Notes: generated by a model from the sequence alone, not told the origin. Positions 32,501 to 44,855 are shown, counted from the first letter of the stretch. The stretch: DNA of 64,000 nt from Puccinia triticina (GCF_026914185.1 NC_070568.1:4856001-4920000), one strand, 5' to 3'. A program made the numbers and translations.

Positions 32501-35335
32501 TTACCTTATGTCATACCAGTGGTAGAACACACTCCATGGCAGAAGAAACCAATTCCCATTCTGGCGGCAATTAAAGAAGAATACACTGAACTAGTACGGG
32601 AACGAGTTAGGACCGGCCTTTACAAACCATCAACATCAAGCTACTCCAGTCCAGTGTTTTGTGTTGCCAAACACAACGGAAAACTCAGAATTGTACACGA
32701 TCTACAGGAAATGAACAAGGTTACAATCAACGATGCTGGCCTGCCCCCTGCAACAGAGGAGTTTATTGAATCTTTTGCTGGAAGAGCTTGCTATGGACTC
32801 GGTGATATTATGGGAGGATACGATGAAAGGGAATTAGCGGAAGAATCAAGACCCCTCACAACTTTCGACACTCCATTAGGACGATTCCAGCTTACTCGAC
32901 TTCCTCAAGGTGCAACCAATTCAGTAGCGGTATATCAGGCTCAGATGATGTGGATCTTGCAAGATGAGATTCCAGAACATGTGGGTGTGTTCATCAACGA
33001 CGGCGGCATCAAAGGACCACGAACAACCTATGATGGACAAACTTTGAAGGAAAATCCGGGGATTAGACAATTTATTTGGGAATACGCACAAACATTGGAA
33101 CGGATATTATTCAGGGTAGAAGAAGCAGGACTCACAGTTTCAGGGAAAAAGTTTTCTTGTTGCGTCCCTGCTCTGGACATCATTGGACACGTGGTTTCTC
33201 AGATTGGACGACAAGTTTCTACACAAAAGAAAAACAAGATATTAACCTGGCCCACACCTTCAAATGTTACGGAACTTTGCGGATTTCTAGGAATAATCAC
33301 TTACGTACGAATATTCATTGAAAATCTGTCTGAAAAGGCAGCACCTTTACGACAGCTCACCAGGAAGGACGTTAAGTGGATTTGGACGGACAAATGCGAT
33401 CAAGCTTTCAAGCAACTCAAGGATATAATTGGCAAAGATATCGTTCTCAAAAGCATTGACTACTCAGCGGACGCAGGATTGATTAAACTGGCGGTTGACT
33501 CAAGCTTCATAGCGGCGGGTGCGGTGTTGATGCAACAGGAACTCAAAACTGGATTGGATCGACCTATACTTTACAAATCAATAGTATTTTCACCAGTGGA
33601 ATCACGGTACTCTCAGCCTAAGTTGGAGTTGTGCGGAGTAGCTAGGGTTTTGAAAAAGTTACAGATCTACCTTTGGGGCCAACACTTTGAACTCCAAGTG
33701 GACGCCAAGTCATTAATTCAGATGATAAACTCTCCATCATTACCCAATGCACCTATGACTCGATGGGTGTCATTTATTCAGCTATTTTCCTACGACATAG
33801 TTCATAAACCGGGGAAAACTTTCACATTACCGGATGGGCTTTCAAGATGCCCTATTTCTAGCGACGACGAGGAATTCTACGAGGACCAGGATGACTTTGA
33901 CGAGGAGGAACCCCTGATCAAACCCTGTTACACATTTAGGATTTGTACTCAATCAACAGTTCTAGAGCTCAAGGAATGGGAGTCTCCAGGATATTGGCGG
34001 AACCTTTGACATTACCTGGAAACCCTGGAACCTCCTGATGGAATGGACAAAGTGGAATTTGCAAAATTACGGCGGAACTCAGCTAAATTCTTCAGTAGTG
34101 ATGGACGACTTATGCGGAAACACTCACCCTCTCCACAGATAGTAATTTCTAAGGACACTTATCAAGAAGAACTGCTACAACAGGTTCATGAAGAATTGGG
34201 GCATCGTGGAATAGAAGAAACTTATCAGCGATTGGTAACTCGGTTTTGGTGGCCCAGCCTGAAGAAGAAGGTCAAGAACTGGGTTCGAAGCTGTGAAGCT
34301 TGTCAAAAACGGGATCCAACAGTACCTAGGGAAATTTGAAATGCAACTGGGGATAGCTACATTTTTGGACGAGTTGCTCTGGACGCATGTCACATCAAAG
34401 CTGGTCAATACAAATATCTTATTGTGGCACGGGACGACTTATCTGGATGGGTTGAGGCTGCCCCTCTGGTCAAACTCACTGCAAGTAATGTGGCCAAGTT
34501 TCTTTTGGAAAACTGGGTCTACAGATATGGTTCAATCAAGACAGTAACAGTGGATAACGGCGCGGAATTCAAAGAAGACTTCATTGAAGCTGTGAAAAGT
34601 ATTGGAGCAACTCTAAAACCTACAACACCTTACTATCCGGAGGCAAATGGAATGATCGAACGTGGACATCGACCCATCAAGGACGCTCTGGTTAAAATGT
34701 GTGGCGAATCTGGTGGAAAGTGGAGGGAGTATCTTCCACTAGTTTTATTTTCGGACAGGATCTCAACAAAGCGGACAACTGGATTCACTCCCTACAAACT
34801 TGTATTTGGACAACTACCAGTACTACCAGTAGATTTGGAAATGGACACCTATTTGGGAATAGATTGGTTAGAAGTCAAAACTACAGACCAACTTTTGGAA
34901 GCTCAGGCAATGCAACTCGAACGACGGGAAGAAATTCTGGAAGAAGCTCACACTAAGATGATGAAAGCAAGAGAGGCTTCTGTCAGATACTGGGATAGAA
35001 AAATGGCAGCTCGACTACGGCGACCTTTGGACACTGGCGAACTAGTACTCATCTACAATAAAAGCTTGGAGGATCAGTGGGGAAAATTATTTTCAAATCG
35101 CTGGAATGGTCCCTTTAGAATCAAGAAACAACTACCTAAAGGATCTTATGTGCTGGAAGAATTGGAGGGGACAGAACTTCACCAAAACTATGCGGCATCT
35201 CACATTAAGCGGTTTTATCCTCGAGGACGACCCCTGGATCAAGTCATTGGAGATGAACAGGACCCTGAACTCAACAGTCAAGATGAAGACAGTCATCACT
35301 CTTCTGATGAAGAAAACCCTGATTCTTCTGATTGA
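29600..35335 (+). pseudogene. A2 gag-pol polyprotein with three stops and a lost RT aspartate
   Basis: A single frame of 1912 codons encodes gag and pol. The CX2CX4HX4C zinc knuckle is CTYCHREGHSAFSC at about 30685. Protease has FMVDSGSMVNVIP at about 31518. RT is at about 32350-33320, RNase H at about 33480-33850. Integrase has an HHCC finger at about 34190-34320 and D-D-E residues in LDACHI, TVDNGAEF and PEANGMIERGH. No chromodomain; the tail is acidic (SSDEENPDSSD). Stops at 30131 (CGA in A1), 34007 (TGG in A1) and 34336 (CGA in A1). The RT catalytic box is FINDGG (about 32990) where A1 has FIDDGG, so a metal-binding Asp is lost. Unlikely to be active itself. Confidence 0.92.
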
Positions 35336-35960
35336 GCATTACCTCCTGGGCATGAGACTAAACTGTTCAACCTCAACTGTCAATAATTAAACTGGTTAAA
35401 GTCTTTATACTTCAAATCTCAAGCACAAACTTTAAAAACGCTCAAAAATTAATTCAAAATCAGCATTAAAACACTTCAAGAACTTCAAATTCCAGCAAAT
35501 CACTTCGAAAATCAACACATAAATCAAACAGACAAAAAGCTCACTGGTTTCAATTTTTTTTAAGTTGGGGGAGGTGTTCTCACTTCTCTCAAAATCCTCA
35601 GATTGGTACTCTGAGCTCACTTTTCTCTCTTATTCTCACCCTCTCTCAAGATTCCCATTCTCACTGTGAAGGTTGGGGACAACCTTTTAAAGTTGGGGGA
35701 GGGGTTTGGGTTACTTTAACTAACAGTAGGATAGACTAAAAAAAAAAAAAAAAAAAAAAACAATTTTTTTAAGTTTTTTAGCTATAAAGATTTTTTTTAG
35801 GTTTTATATTATTTGACGATGTTTTTGGATTTTGGTGGATATTTTACCCCTGAGAAGTGGTTGTCCATCGGTATCGAGGCATGGAAGGCTAGCAGAATAA
35901 TGACAGGAAACAAGTTAGAAAACACACCCATGGAAAACAAATAACGAAAAAACGTACAGA
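35336..35960 (+). other. A2 post-pol region
   Basis: AT-rich, with polypurine-like AAGTTGGGGGAGGTG (35562) and AAGTTGGGGGAGGGG (35690), and a long A-run near 35740. Noncoding on the plus strand. Confidence 0.6.
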
Positions 35961-37055
35961 TCAAACGGTGTGGCGAGTCATGGTGCAATAACGGCGGGTT
36001 ATGAAGCGGAAGAGGCTGACTCGGCTAGCGCGTTCTTCGGCATTGGCGGCGGGGAAACGTTGGAAGTGGTGCACCAAGGCGGACATGATGGATTGGTAAA
36101 GATCGTCAATGTACTGAGGAACAAACATGTAGCGGTCGAACAACTTGGGAGCGGATCGACGGTCTAGAAGGGAGACGACTTGGTCTCGAGTCAAACGATG
36201 GAAGTCGGCCGGATCATAGAAGCCCAGGGGATTCGGGGAAGGAACACGAGTTTGTGGAGTTAGGAAGTCCTCCGCGGTGGCGACGGAACTCGCAGAGTAG
36301 ACGGAAGCAGAGCGACTAGGATATAAGGAAGTAATGTTGCTCCCACTAGTGGGAGTAGTGGTTGGATTACTAGCAAGAGCTGGGGGAAGTTGAGGCATGG
36401 CATTGATGATGGCTCGGTTGTTCATCATGAACTATAAAAAACCAGCCCTCAGCTTGGAACTTATAATAATTCACAAGTTGGGAGGAGGAAGCGAACATAC
36501 CGTCTCGGGATAAAGGTCATGTTCTCCCCTGCAAAAGGGTGGGCGGTACGTACGGGTGGCATGACCACGGCGTAAGCCATTGGCACGACGGCCTCCGCGA
36601 TTTCCTCCACCACCTCGACCACCTCGGCCACCTCGACCAACTCGTTCGCCATAACCAGCAACCCCACGCCTAACGATGGAGGTTGAAGAAGCTATGGAGA
36701 TGGGATAGTCTTGGGCGCCGGGAAGAGGGCCAATACAATCAATCAAGGAAGGCGCAGGACAAAAAAAGGGAATGGGAGCTTCATCTAAACTGCTCATGAT
36801 AGGGCTACAGGTAGAACGCGACTGGCAAAATTTATTTGGACTAGTTGGATACTGGGGAAGACTACGAAGTTGGAGACGAGCAGATGAGGAGAGGAAAGGG
36901 GGAAGTCCCTGGCCTTTAAGCCCAATGAGTCGACTACCAGAACACGGTACCACCACCAAGTAGACGAGGCCGACCGGCGAGAGAATCTTCGTCCCCAAGC
37001 TTCTCCCAAGGGGAGCCATTTCCGCGAATGGGTCAGGAGGTCGAAGAAGGAGCAT
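35961..37055 (-). CDS. Antisense gene of A2, RG-rich protein of unknown function
   Basis: Encoded opposite to gag-pol between pol and the 3' LTR. Exon 1 37055-36501, intron 36500-36433 (GTATGT..TATAG, 68 nt), exon 2 36431-35961 starting TTCATGATG; frames join in phase 0, about 341 residues. Exon 1 ends in a Gly/Arg tract (GRGGRGGRGGGGNRGGRRANG). Exon 2 has PLGFYDPADFHRLTRDQ, LLDRR, FVPQYIDDLYQ and RFPAANAEERASRVSLF. It is open throughout. About 40 of 78 residues match the A1 copy without gaps, and the intron sits at the same place, so selection on the protein is likely. The start is uncertain: ATG 37055 is the first in frame, but an upstream exon is possible. Plant Tat-lineage elements have antisense ORFs here; homology to those is not implied. 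Confidence 0.6.
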
Positions 37056-38127
37056 CTCTGTCTGGATCACAGACAGAGACGGCGGTCAGTTACTACAAAA
37101 AGATTGAAAAAAGGAAAAAGAGGCGGCTTACGTGAGGGTCGGTTGAGGATCTTGACGGTCGATCCGATTCGAAGACGAAGGAAGGAGGCTTTTTTTGTTA
37201 TACGGCTGAGTCAAGGAATCAAGTTGGGGGAGGATATGACCTGGTATCCTCCCTGAGCAAGCAATGAAAAGGTTTGTCAGTCAAAGAAACGAGCACGAAC
37301 CTGGATATCTGGATATACACCCTACTGGCCAGGATATCGGAACGGGCCTCGAAGTTATCGGACACGGACGGCAAGGGCGGATCAGCGGCCAGTTGGAAGA
37401 CAACGGATGATTGGCGGCATTAGACCGGCGTCCGCGACCGGAGACTCGACAGAAGCCTGGACCCGGGCAACACTACATACTCGAACCCGACCCCGGGAAA
37501 CCTATGGGTTACCGGGGCCCTCTAAGACATGTACATACGAATGCGGGCGCCGCAGCTCGCGTAGCCCCAGTTAAACCCCTGAAGCGGCTTTGGACTCGAA
37601 CCCAGAGCCCGAACATTACTCGACCACCGATCATCTGGCGTGCGACCTCATGCGCACTGCGCAACGCTCTGGCGCTACCCTGCCGCAAACCAGGACATCA
37701 CATGCACATTTACACAACCCTATCAACACAGATCAACAAAACACTAAATTTCCCTTTCTCTCTTACCATTTTTTTTTTTTTTTTTTTTGCATATATATAT
37801 ATTAACCTCAACTCTTTTTTTTTAGAGAAATCCAATTAAATACATACATAAAAAACAAGAAACAAACAAATAAAAAGACAAAACAATAATAAAAAAATAA
37901 GAGAAGACAATAAAAATACATTCACAAATTGAAAACATAAATAATCAACAATTTTTTTTCTCTTCTTTCTTTTCCCCTTTCTTTCTTCCATCAAAACCTC
38001 AAGACTAGCATTAATAACTCATACACAAACAACAAACATTATCAAGACAACTTCAAGACATCAAGACACAAATCTACACTTTGGATAACAGCAATAATCA
38101 AAACAGAATTGTCTGGGGACAGACAAT
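37056..38127. other. A2 3' region, noncoding
   Basis: AAGTTGGGGGAGGATATGACC at 37221 is a further copy of the polypurine motif. T-run near 37772 and A/T-rich DNA follow. No conserved ORF. Confidence 0.5.
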
Positions 38128-38141
38128 AAGTTGGGGGAGGA
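38128..38141 (+). promoter_or_regulatory. Polypurine tract of A2
   Basis: AAGTTGGGGGAGGA directly before the 3' LTR, preceded by CTGGGGACAGACAAT as in A1. Confidence 0.8.
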
Positions 38142-39180
38142 TGTGGTATGCTTTATGGTTACCCATCTAGCCCATTTCAAAATATCCTTTTTTTCTCATA
38201 TGTACACTCTCAAATCAACCAATACGGCAACACCACAGGATTCTATGGCCAATACTACACAGGACACCATGGACAACACACCTTACACCCCTCTGGATCA
38301 GAAGATACAACCCCTTCAAGACACCATCATTCAGTTACATACACACAAAACACCATACTCAGGTCACGTAATCCGTTACATGAACCACACTTACCCAGGA
38401 CATGTAATCCGTTACATGGACCACCCTGACAGCTTGTCTAAACCTTTACATATACTTTACCTCATCAGCTGCACTCATTTCATTGTGTTATGCACATGTC
38501 ATGCAGTGTCATGCAGTGTTATGCACACTTGATGCAGGCTTATGCAGTCTGACAGTTGACAGATGACATCATGCAGGTGTCAAGATAGCAAAAACCCCTC
38601 ATGCAGCTTGCAGATGACATCATTTGACAGGCCAGGCCAGCTAAAATATCTCACCTCCTATTTCTCACTAGCTAAATTCCCTCATATGACATCATGACCT
38701 CATGTGACCTGTCAACCACCAGCCAAAATACCTCATTGTAGCTTTCAGGGCAGCTAAAACCCCTCATTCTCTTGTTCCCCTGGAGCTAAAATGTCTCACT
38801 CTTTTCTATTTAGGGAGGCTCTCCTCCCCCCAGTTGTAATTTCTCTCAGCAAACTACTTGCACTCAGCTTACCCCATAACAGTACAATACTTGCTCCCTC
38901 TACAGTATTAGCCCCACTCTATATTGTGGTTTTACACCCTTACATACAAATTACAACCTCATTACAACACTTACACATCAGCTACATTACCATAACCCTT
39001 AAGCCACCTGCTCAAAGTAGGCTATCTTTTGATACACCTCCACTATCACTACATAAACCTTCCAATTGTAGATTGGGGGGCTTGTTTTAGTGTCTAGTGA
39101 CCCAGGAAAGGCAGAGGTAACCTCATTCATCCCTTTCCGCACTCAGCAAAAGGTTCTCAGGAACGCTTTTGAGCTTTACA
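38142..39180 (+). repeat. 3' LTR of A2
   Basis: Same length and apparently the same sequence as 27988-29026, indicating a very recent insertion. Confidence 0.92.
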
Positions 39181-39224
39181 CCGCCGCGCAGTTGAGCCTT
39201 GAGATATTGCCCGTGTACTTTTAT

Positions 39225-39439
39225 CTTGAGTGCGCGCCAGAACTCCACAGCGGAGTGTGGAGCTTTATTCACTTGCGGATTATTACACTATAGATCAGGC
39301 TCAGAGAAGAGCGCTGAAGGCTAGCGTATAGTGGCAGTGCGCAGCCAAGTTACCAATAATCATACAGCCTGGACACATATGTTCTTGAAGAGGGCGTTCA
39401 GCGGACATTCCTACTGACATACCAGCCCTTATTCTCACA
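39225..39439 (+). repeat. LTR family B, piece 4 (3' end)
   Basis: GAGCTTTATTCACTTGCGGA through TTCTCACA aligns with 51985-52172 of the intact LTR B, completing the LTR begun at 11355. 39181-39224 belongs to the unresolved insertion that A2 entered. Confidence 0.75.
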
Positions 39440-39934
39440 GCTGTCTGGATTCCATACTCACTTATCACATCACATATTATTCTTTATCCCACATAACAGT
39501 TATAAATCATATATCACTACTCAGTCTCACATCACTTTCACACTTTATTGCAATACATATCACTACTCAGTTCACATACCTCTCACCAGTAACCCATCCT
39601 TGGTTCAACTCCTGGTTGAGCTTAGCTCCCTTTCTCCCTCATCACCCCTCACTTTTGAAACTTATATAACCCCGGCTCAAGAACCTAGGTTCAAGCCTCA
39701 CTCAAGACACCAAGTCACCATCACCTATCTCAGACATCAATAACTCCATCAACCTTTGACCTCAACAACAATCCTCTTACATATCTCATCTTTGAACATA
39801 TTCTGTCACAAAATAAATTTTGAAGCTTACCTTTGTGGTATTTTTTTCTGATATACAGAAACGCAGATCCTGCACCTCATCCATACCTTTTGCCATTCAG
39901 CAAAAGGGTCTCACGACACCTTTTGAGTCTTACA
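39440..39934 (+). repeat. 3' part of another LTR (family E)
   Basis: Ends CCATTCAGCAAAAGGGTCTC..TTTTGAGTCTTACA, the same 3' block as LTR C. Its 5' end may be the 13 bases at 11342-11354 on the far side of LTR B. No clear target duplication (ACAA left, ACGT right). Confidence 0.5.
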
Positions 39935-40433
39935 ACGTAACTACCACCTTTGGGACAAGTAAGAATGTAGTACTGAGGGAATGGGAAAAAGTGAGGAATG
40001 ATTCCATGCTTCTTACATATCATTTGATGTAACACAACATACAGGAAACCTTTGAGGTGGGGGTTTAAAAAATGATGCAAAAATAAGACCTGACATACAG
40101 GCAGATTATCTGTTCCTGCCACCCCAGCTTTCACCGCTTGGGTGTAAGTCCCTCCTGCAGAGGGACCTTTTGGCCCCCCTTGGAGGGACTTTTAACCAAT
40201 TCCTGACCACCGGCACCCGCATGGGAGGTACCCAGGTGCAGGGGGAGGGGGGGGGGGGGGGGGGGGGTATTGAAAAATTTTGAGCAATTGAAAGTGTATT
40301 TATTTATTGGATGCTTAGTAAAATTTCAAAGATACAAGATAGGAAATAACAATATATATTCTTGAGATCTATGTACCTGAAAGCAGATGTGCCTGGGGCT
40401 TTACTAAACTGAGATGCAAAGCAAGGCTAGATT
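39935..40433. other. No gene recognised; G-run
   Basis: Follows the family E LTR and could be truncated retroelement leader. A nearly pure G tract lies at about 40240-40267, a likely sequencing and replication trouble spot. Confidence 0.4.
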
Positions 40434-41304
40434 CAGGGTGTAAACGGGTCGGGTTTGGGCCAAAAAATGGTGCCTGAACCCAACCCGACCCAAAGTTAGC
40501 CTTGGTTTGGGCTGGGTTGTGGTGTATTTCAAAATATACTGCCTGAACCCAAACCCGACTGTGGAGCTGTTGGGTTCAGGTTGAGACGGGTCGGTTCCGG
40601 GCCGACCCAAGACTTTTTGCCAATGTGAACTCTTTGGCTCATGCAAGGACTCCAGACGTTAATATATCATGGTAGCTTATCAGGAGCAAGGTGGGAGGTG
40701 GGCCTAGTCCAAGGAGCGGTAGTAGAGTAGGTGTTGTGCCGCGCAGGCGCGCGCCAAGAGCATAGACAACAGGAGGTGTTATAGGACCTGGGAACCCTTG
40801 TGCGCCGCGCATCCCCGGTCTGCAGCAGACAGGCTGAAAAACTAGTTGGGCAGAGGCCAACCAGTACCAGCCAGAAACATCTGGCAAAACCGTCAACCTC
40901 AGCCTAGACGCCGAACTCAATCCGCCAACTCTTGCAGGACAAACTTTCGCGGCTCAGACCTCAGGGATTGATACTTCCACAGAGAAGGAGTGATTCACAC
41001 CCCAAAGGGGAACATGAAAATTTCCCTACAATCTTCCAAACTTCCATCCTGCCTCCAGCTTCTACAGCAACAGGCATAAGGAAGAAGGAGAGGAAAGGAG
41101 ACAAAAAACTCCAACCTTATCCCACACTTGGATGGCTTGGGGAGCTATATGCGTAGCTCCCGGGTCAGCCTAGGCAACCAGACCCAGATAGAAGTTCTAG
41201 TAGCTGAAGAATTAAATTGAAAAAACAAGCTGGGGAGCAAGAATAATCCCCAGCCCACCGCAGAGGTCACACAAGAGTATATTGGAGTAAAACTATGTAA
41301 TTTA

Positions 41305-43352
41305 TCATACTTGTACTTTATTTACAAGTATTTTTGTGCTTATGAGTGAGTAAGTTAAGTAAGTTGTGAGTAGCTCAGAATGACAAGTCTCAATCAATGA
41401 TTTGTATGTTTTTTCATTGTCTTCAGTGTCATTGAAGGCATAGAGGCCCTCATTTATTTTGATCCAGTCTTGCCCACAGACAAGGGCTTCAATGGTGTTT
41501 GGATTCAATTTAGATTGATAATTGTGGAGTTCACAGCCCCCAGTTGAGAATGCTGATTTGGATGCAATCAAAGTCATTGGAATCATCAGAATTGTTTTTG
41601 CAAGGGTTGCAAGAGTTGGAAATTGAGATTTATTGTGAATTTCAAATTTTAGTAAGTCAATCCCAACTGGCAATTCCTGAAGATAAAGGTCAAGTTCAGC
41701 AGTCAAGGATGAGGGGTTGATTGTATTTTTCCCAGCTGGATTCTTCTTTCAGTGCTCTTGTTCCTTGTCTTCAGCGGAAAAAACTACTTTGTCATTGGTT
41801 GGTGGATCAGCTTTGCAAGAGGCAGTGGACTCCTTGTCAGAATTCTTCTTGGATTCAATGACCTCATTGAACCAAGTATAAATTGTATCCTTAATTTCAT
41901 CAACCTTTTGTTTAGCTTCAAATTGAATTGTTTCAAGTTTGTCTGAGAGAATAAACTCAAAAAGCTCTAACTTGCACAATTAAGGGTCAAAAACAATGTT
42001 GACAGAAGTATACTCTATCATTGTTGGCCAATACTTATTGTATTTAGCTTGCATTGGCTTAACAATCATTGTAATATGGGTTGACCCGCATGTGGCAGCT
42101 TCAAGGATATGTTTGTTGATTTTTTTTCCTATACTTTAAGAGAATATGTGCGGTTGGATCATGAGTCATCCCAACTTTCAAGGTTGCTAATGTTGTAAAA
42201 ATGCAATCTGCAACTAGAAGAATTTTTACATAGTTCAAATTGAAAATAAAAACACATCTTAATCAGTATGTTGCAGGATGTTTCTTGATAGAAAACCCAG
42301 GTTGAGGATGACATGCTTTCACCAAATTGAGTAAGGTCTGCTTTTGCTTGCTGATGTGAGAGCTACATTGATTGAGGTGGCACCAGAAGTGATTTGTTTG
42401 ATTTGAGCTCTTGCCGTTCATTTTCTGCTTGCAGGACTTGCACACCACATTGACTTTGGAGCTTGAAAAGGGTTTGAACACTGCAAGAAAAACTCTAGAA
42501 ACTGTTTGTAGTTGGATGCAGCAAGCTTGAATCAAGCCTCAACTCAAGCTTGAGTCAAGCACCCAAATTCTGTGCTGGTGCGCCTTGAGTGTGTACCTTT
42601 TTCAGCATCTTGATGCTGAACATGCTGTAGTGCTCATGCAGTAGGCTGAGGCAAATGTTCAACCTTGCAAATGAGCATCCCCCTGAGCACCCTTTTATTT
42701 TCTTTTAGTAGACATTCCATGTGCCATTGAACCCAGCCATAATAACATTAAAAGGGTATATACACATGAAAGGGACATCCACATATGAAAGGAATATGTA
42801 CGCATCAAAGGGGAATGTGAGAAGGTTGCATAAATTATACAATGTGCATGGAATCAACCGGTGCTTGATTATTGCATGAGGGACAGCTTGCCTTGAGCTC
42901 TTGCATCTCAACTGCAAGCAGTTTTTAGAGTTTTTCTTGCAGTTTAACAATTTTAGTCAATTTTCATCACAATGGAGCCAAGCCTTACTGGAATACTGAC
43001 CACGGATTTCCTTATGAAAATGGATGCAAACATTGCTTGTTGAATTTTGTTTCTTCTTTTCTGGAGCTGAATCTTCTTGAGTGCTGGTTAACTCGCCACT
43101 TGGGGTTTCCAGTTCTTTATTGGCAATGGTGGTTTTTTTTGTGAAGCAGTAGGAGTTGGACTGTGAGTGCTGCTGGCCGTTGATTGTAGTTTGATTTGAG
43201 TGATGAAGTCCAACACTAATAGTTTTTGGGAATCTGAAGATGCCAGGGGATCTGTATTTGGCAATTAAACTTGCTTTGTGGACCTTGTGAATCTCATCAT
43301 TCAATATTTGCAATTTGGAAGTTGGTGGTGGCTGGGAATCTGGGAGCGCCAT
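41305..43352 (-). pseudogene. hAT transposase, degenerate
   Basis: Four fragments in transposase order. At 42957-43352 is an N-terminal region. At 42263-42478 is a BED-like finger with VCKSCKQKM and NHFWCHLNQC. At 41749-41979 is a linker. At 41305-41706 is the hAT dimerisation domain (ELDLYLQE, FPTLATLAKTIL, ASKSAFSTGG, IEALVCGQDWI). The usual SERVFS motif has decayed to SKSAFS. A MITE splits the finger region from the N-terminus, and further stops and frame changes occur. Much of the catalytic core is missing. Confidence 0.78.
42479..42944. mobile_element. CACTG-ended MITE inside hAT transposase
   Basis: Starts CACTGCAAGAAAAACTCTA and ends TAGAGTTTTTCTTGCAGT followed by T where G is expected. 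It carries inner CAACTGCAAGCAG-type motifs like the MITE at 24412. Flanks GAA and TAA are not an exact duplication. About 466 bp. Confidence 0.7.
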
Positions 43353-43588
43353 TGGTGCAAGTTAGCAGCTCTGGGTAGTAGTGGAGTTTGCGGGCCAACC
43401 CAATTAAAAAAAAGCCTGCCTGAACCCAACCCAACTAGTAAAGTTGTTGGGTTGGGTTTGAAAGAACTCAAAGGACTAAGAGCTTGTAATTAGATTAAAA
43501 TGTATGAAACCTAATTACAAGTGCCAAAACATTTATAATCAAAAGAGTTACCTAAAAGCGGGACAATTGACCACTGTCTACTTTATGG

Positions 43589-43725
43589 AAATAAAGTTGA
43601 ATTCCCTTATGGAATCAAGAATCAAGAAGGAAATCAACTTGGTTTTCTGATAGCAAATAAAGTTGAATTCCCTTATGGAATCAAGAATCAAGAAGGAAAT
43701 TAACTTGGTTTGCTGATAGCAAACT
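43589..43725. repeat. 66-bp tandem duplication
   Basis: AAATAAAGTTGAATTCCC units start at 43589 and 43655 and are nearly identical across the 66-bp period. Confidence 0.85.
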
Positions 43726-44392
43726 GTAAAGACAGACATTCCTTGTTAGATCTAGCTGTGCAAAGATCAGGATCGCCTCTTTTTCTTACTTGGATAGAGT
43801 GTTCCACTGCTATTATCTGGCTTATTCAGCCTTGGCAAAACGGTTTAAGAGTTGTGCAACAATGTCTGTTTGAGATCAACATTGTTTCAAGTCTTTAGCC
43901 TTTTGTTTCTTTTTGACCGCAGTGTTACACCCATCAACTCACCTTTTTCTGTTTCTTCTCTTGGAGAAAATTGGATGTTTTGTTTGGTCTTTTCCAGTGC
44001 GTCTTTGACTGCAGAAAGGGATGAAGCATTCAGCTGAACATTTCTACCATCTAGTGATTGAACTTGCTACTCACCTTTGGTGTTGGCTGAGATTCTCTCT
44101 GCTACAGGTATCTGACCGGGATTCTCCACGTGTTTGTTTTTGCAGCTCGCAGATGAAGAAACTGTATTCATCATTTTGATTCAATCAGTATTTTCATTCT
44201 CCGTGGCACAGCTTTGGACTGCGGAATCTGGTTCGCTTAGCTTGCCATTTTCCACAGCTTGTTGAGCTCCCAACACCTTCCTCAATTTATGAGGACAATG
44301 TTGTTCACTTTGGCTAGTAATCTCACAGGGTTGGGTCTGGGTCATGTGATTTTCTCCCAAAACGTGCCCAAACCCAACCCATTTACACCCTG

Positions 44393-44855
44393 AGTTGTGT
44401 CTGTGCACCTTGTTGTCATGGTGGCTGACGTGCATCAGACACAAGGGTCAGGCACACACCACTCATCCTCAGATTGTAGTTGAAGTTCTGCCTCAGCTTG
44501 GACAAGGTCCCACCCCTAGAGCCACCATTCCCCAGTAGATTTTCTGGAATCAGGTTTAAGGAAAAACTGAGTTTGTATTCTGAACCACAGCAAGTTCTTT
44601 ACCCTGCTTGCCAACACTGCAGGTTGTAGGCCGCTGCCCTCTGCCAGTATGGAGGGCAGGGAGGGACTGACCAAGCACTGGGTCTGTTGAAGCTGTGGGA
44701 TAGTCAACAAAGACCCAGTTTAGATTCAATCTGAAATTAACAATAAATCCATAACAACAAGACCGGAAAAGTTGGAAAAAATACAACCTTTCTTCAAAAG
44801 ACAATATGTAAGAATTGAGTGGCTACAGTTTTAGGATCTGCAGATGCAGGTTTGT
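44393..44855. repeat. Dispersed repeat, left flank of element F
   Basis: 44530-44815 is a diverged copy of 4775-5100 (see there). No ORF is shared between the copies. Confidence 0.5.

Larger units (their letters stand above)
27988..39180 (+). mobile_element. Ty3/gypsy LTR retrotransposon A2 (11.2 kb), recent insertion
   Basis: LTRs 27988-29026 and 38142-39180, both 1039 bp and identical wherever I compared them. The 4-bp target duplication CCGC is exact (27984-27987, 39181-39184). The pol lineage is that of A1, but the LTR U3 and 3' region are largely different. Order: leader, gag-pol frame 29600-35335, antisense gene 35961-37055, polypurine tract, 3' LTR. Confidence 0.93.
40434..44392 (-). 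mobile_element. Decayed hAT transposon
   Basis: Terminal inverted repeats: CAGGGTGTAAACGGGTCGGG on the left and the complement of CAGGGTGTAAATGGGTTGGG on the right, continuing GTTTGGGC. Subterminal CCCAACCC/GGGTTGGG repeats near 40490-40600 and 43400-43455. The transposase remnant reads on the minus strand. No 8-bp duplication is evident (GCTAGATT left, AGTTGTGT right). Contains a CACTG MITE and a 66-bp tandem duplication. 40640-41290 is inside the element with no recognisable content. Confidence 0.8.

Noticed and set aside
11342..39934. A complete LTR E with matching target duplication
   Set aside because: The proposed 13-bp left piece is short and the flanking tetramers (ACAA, ACGT) disagree. 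Kept only as a possibility.
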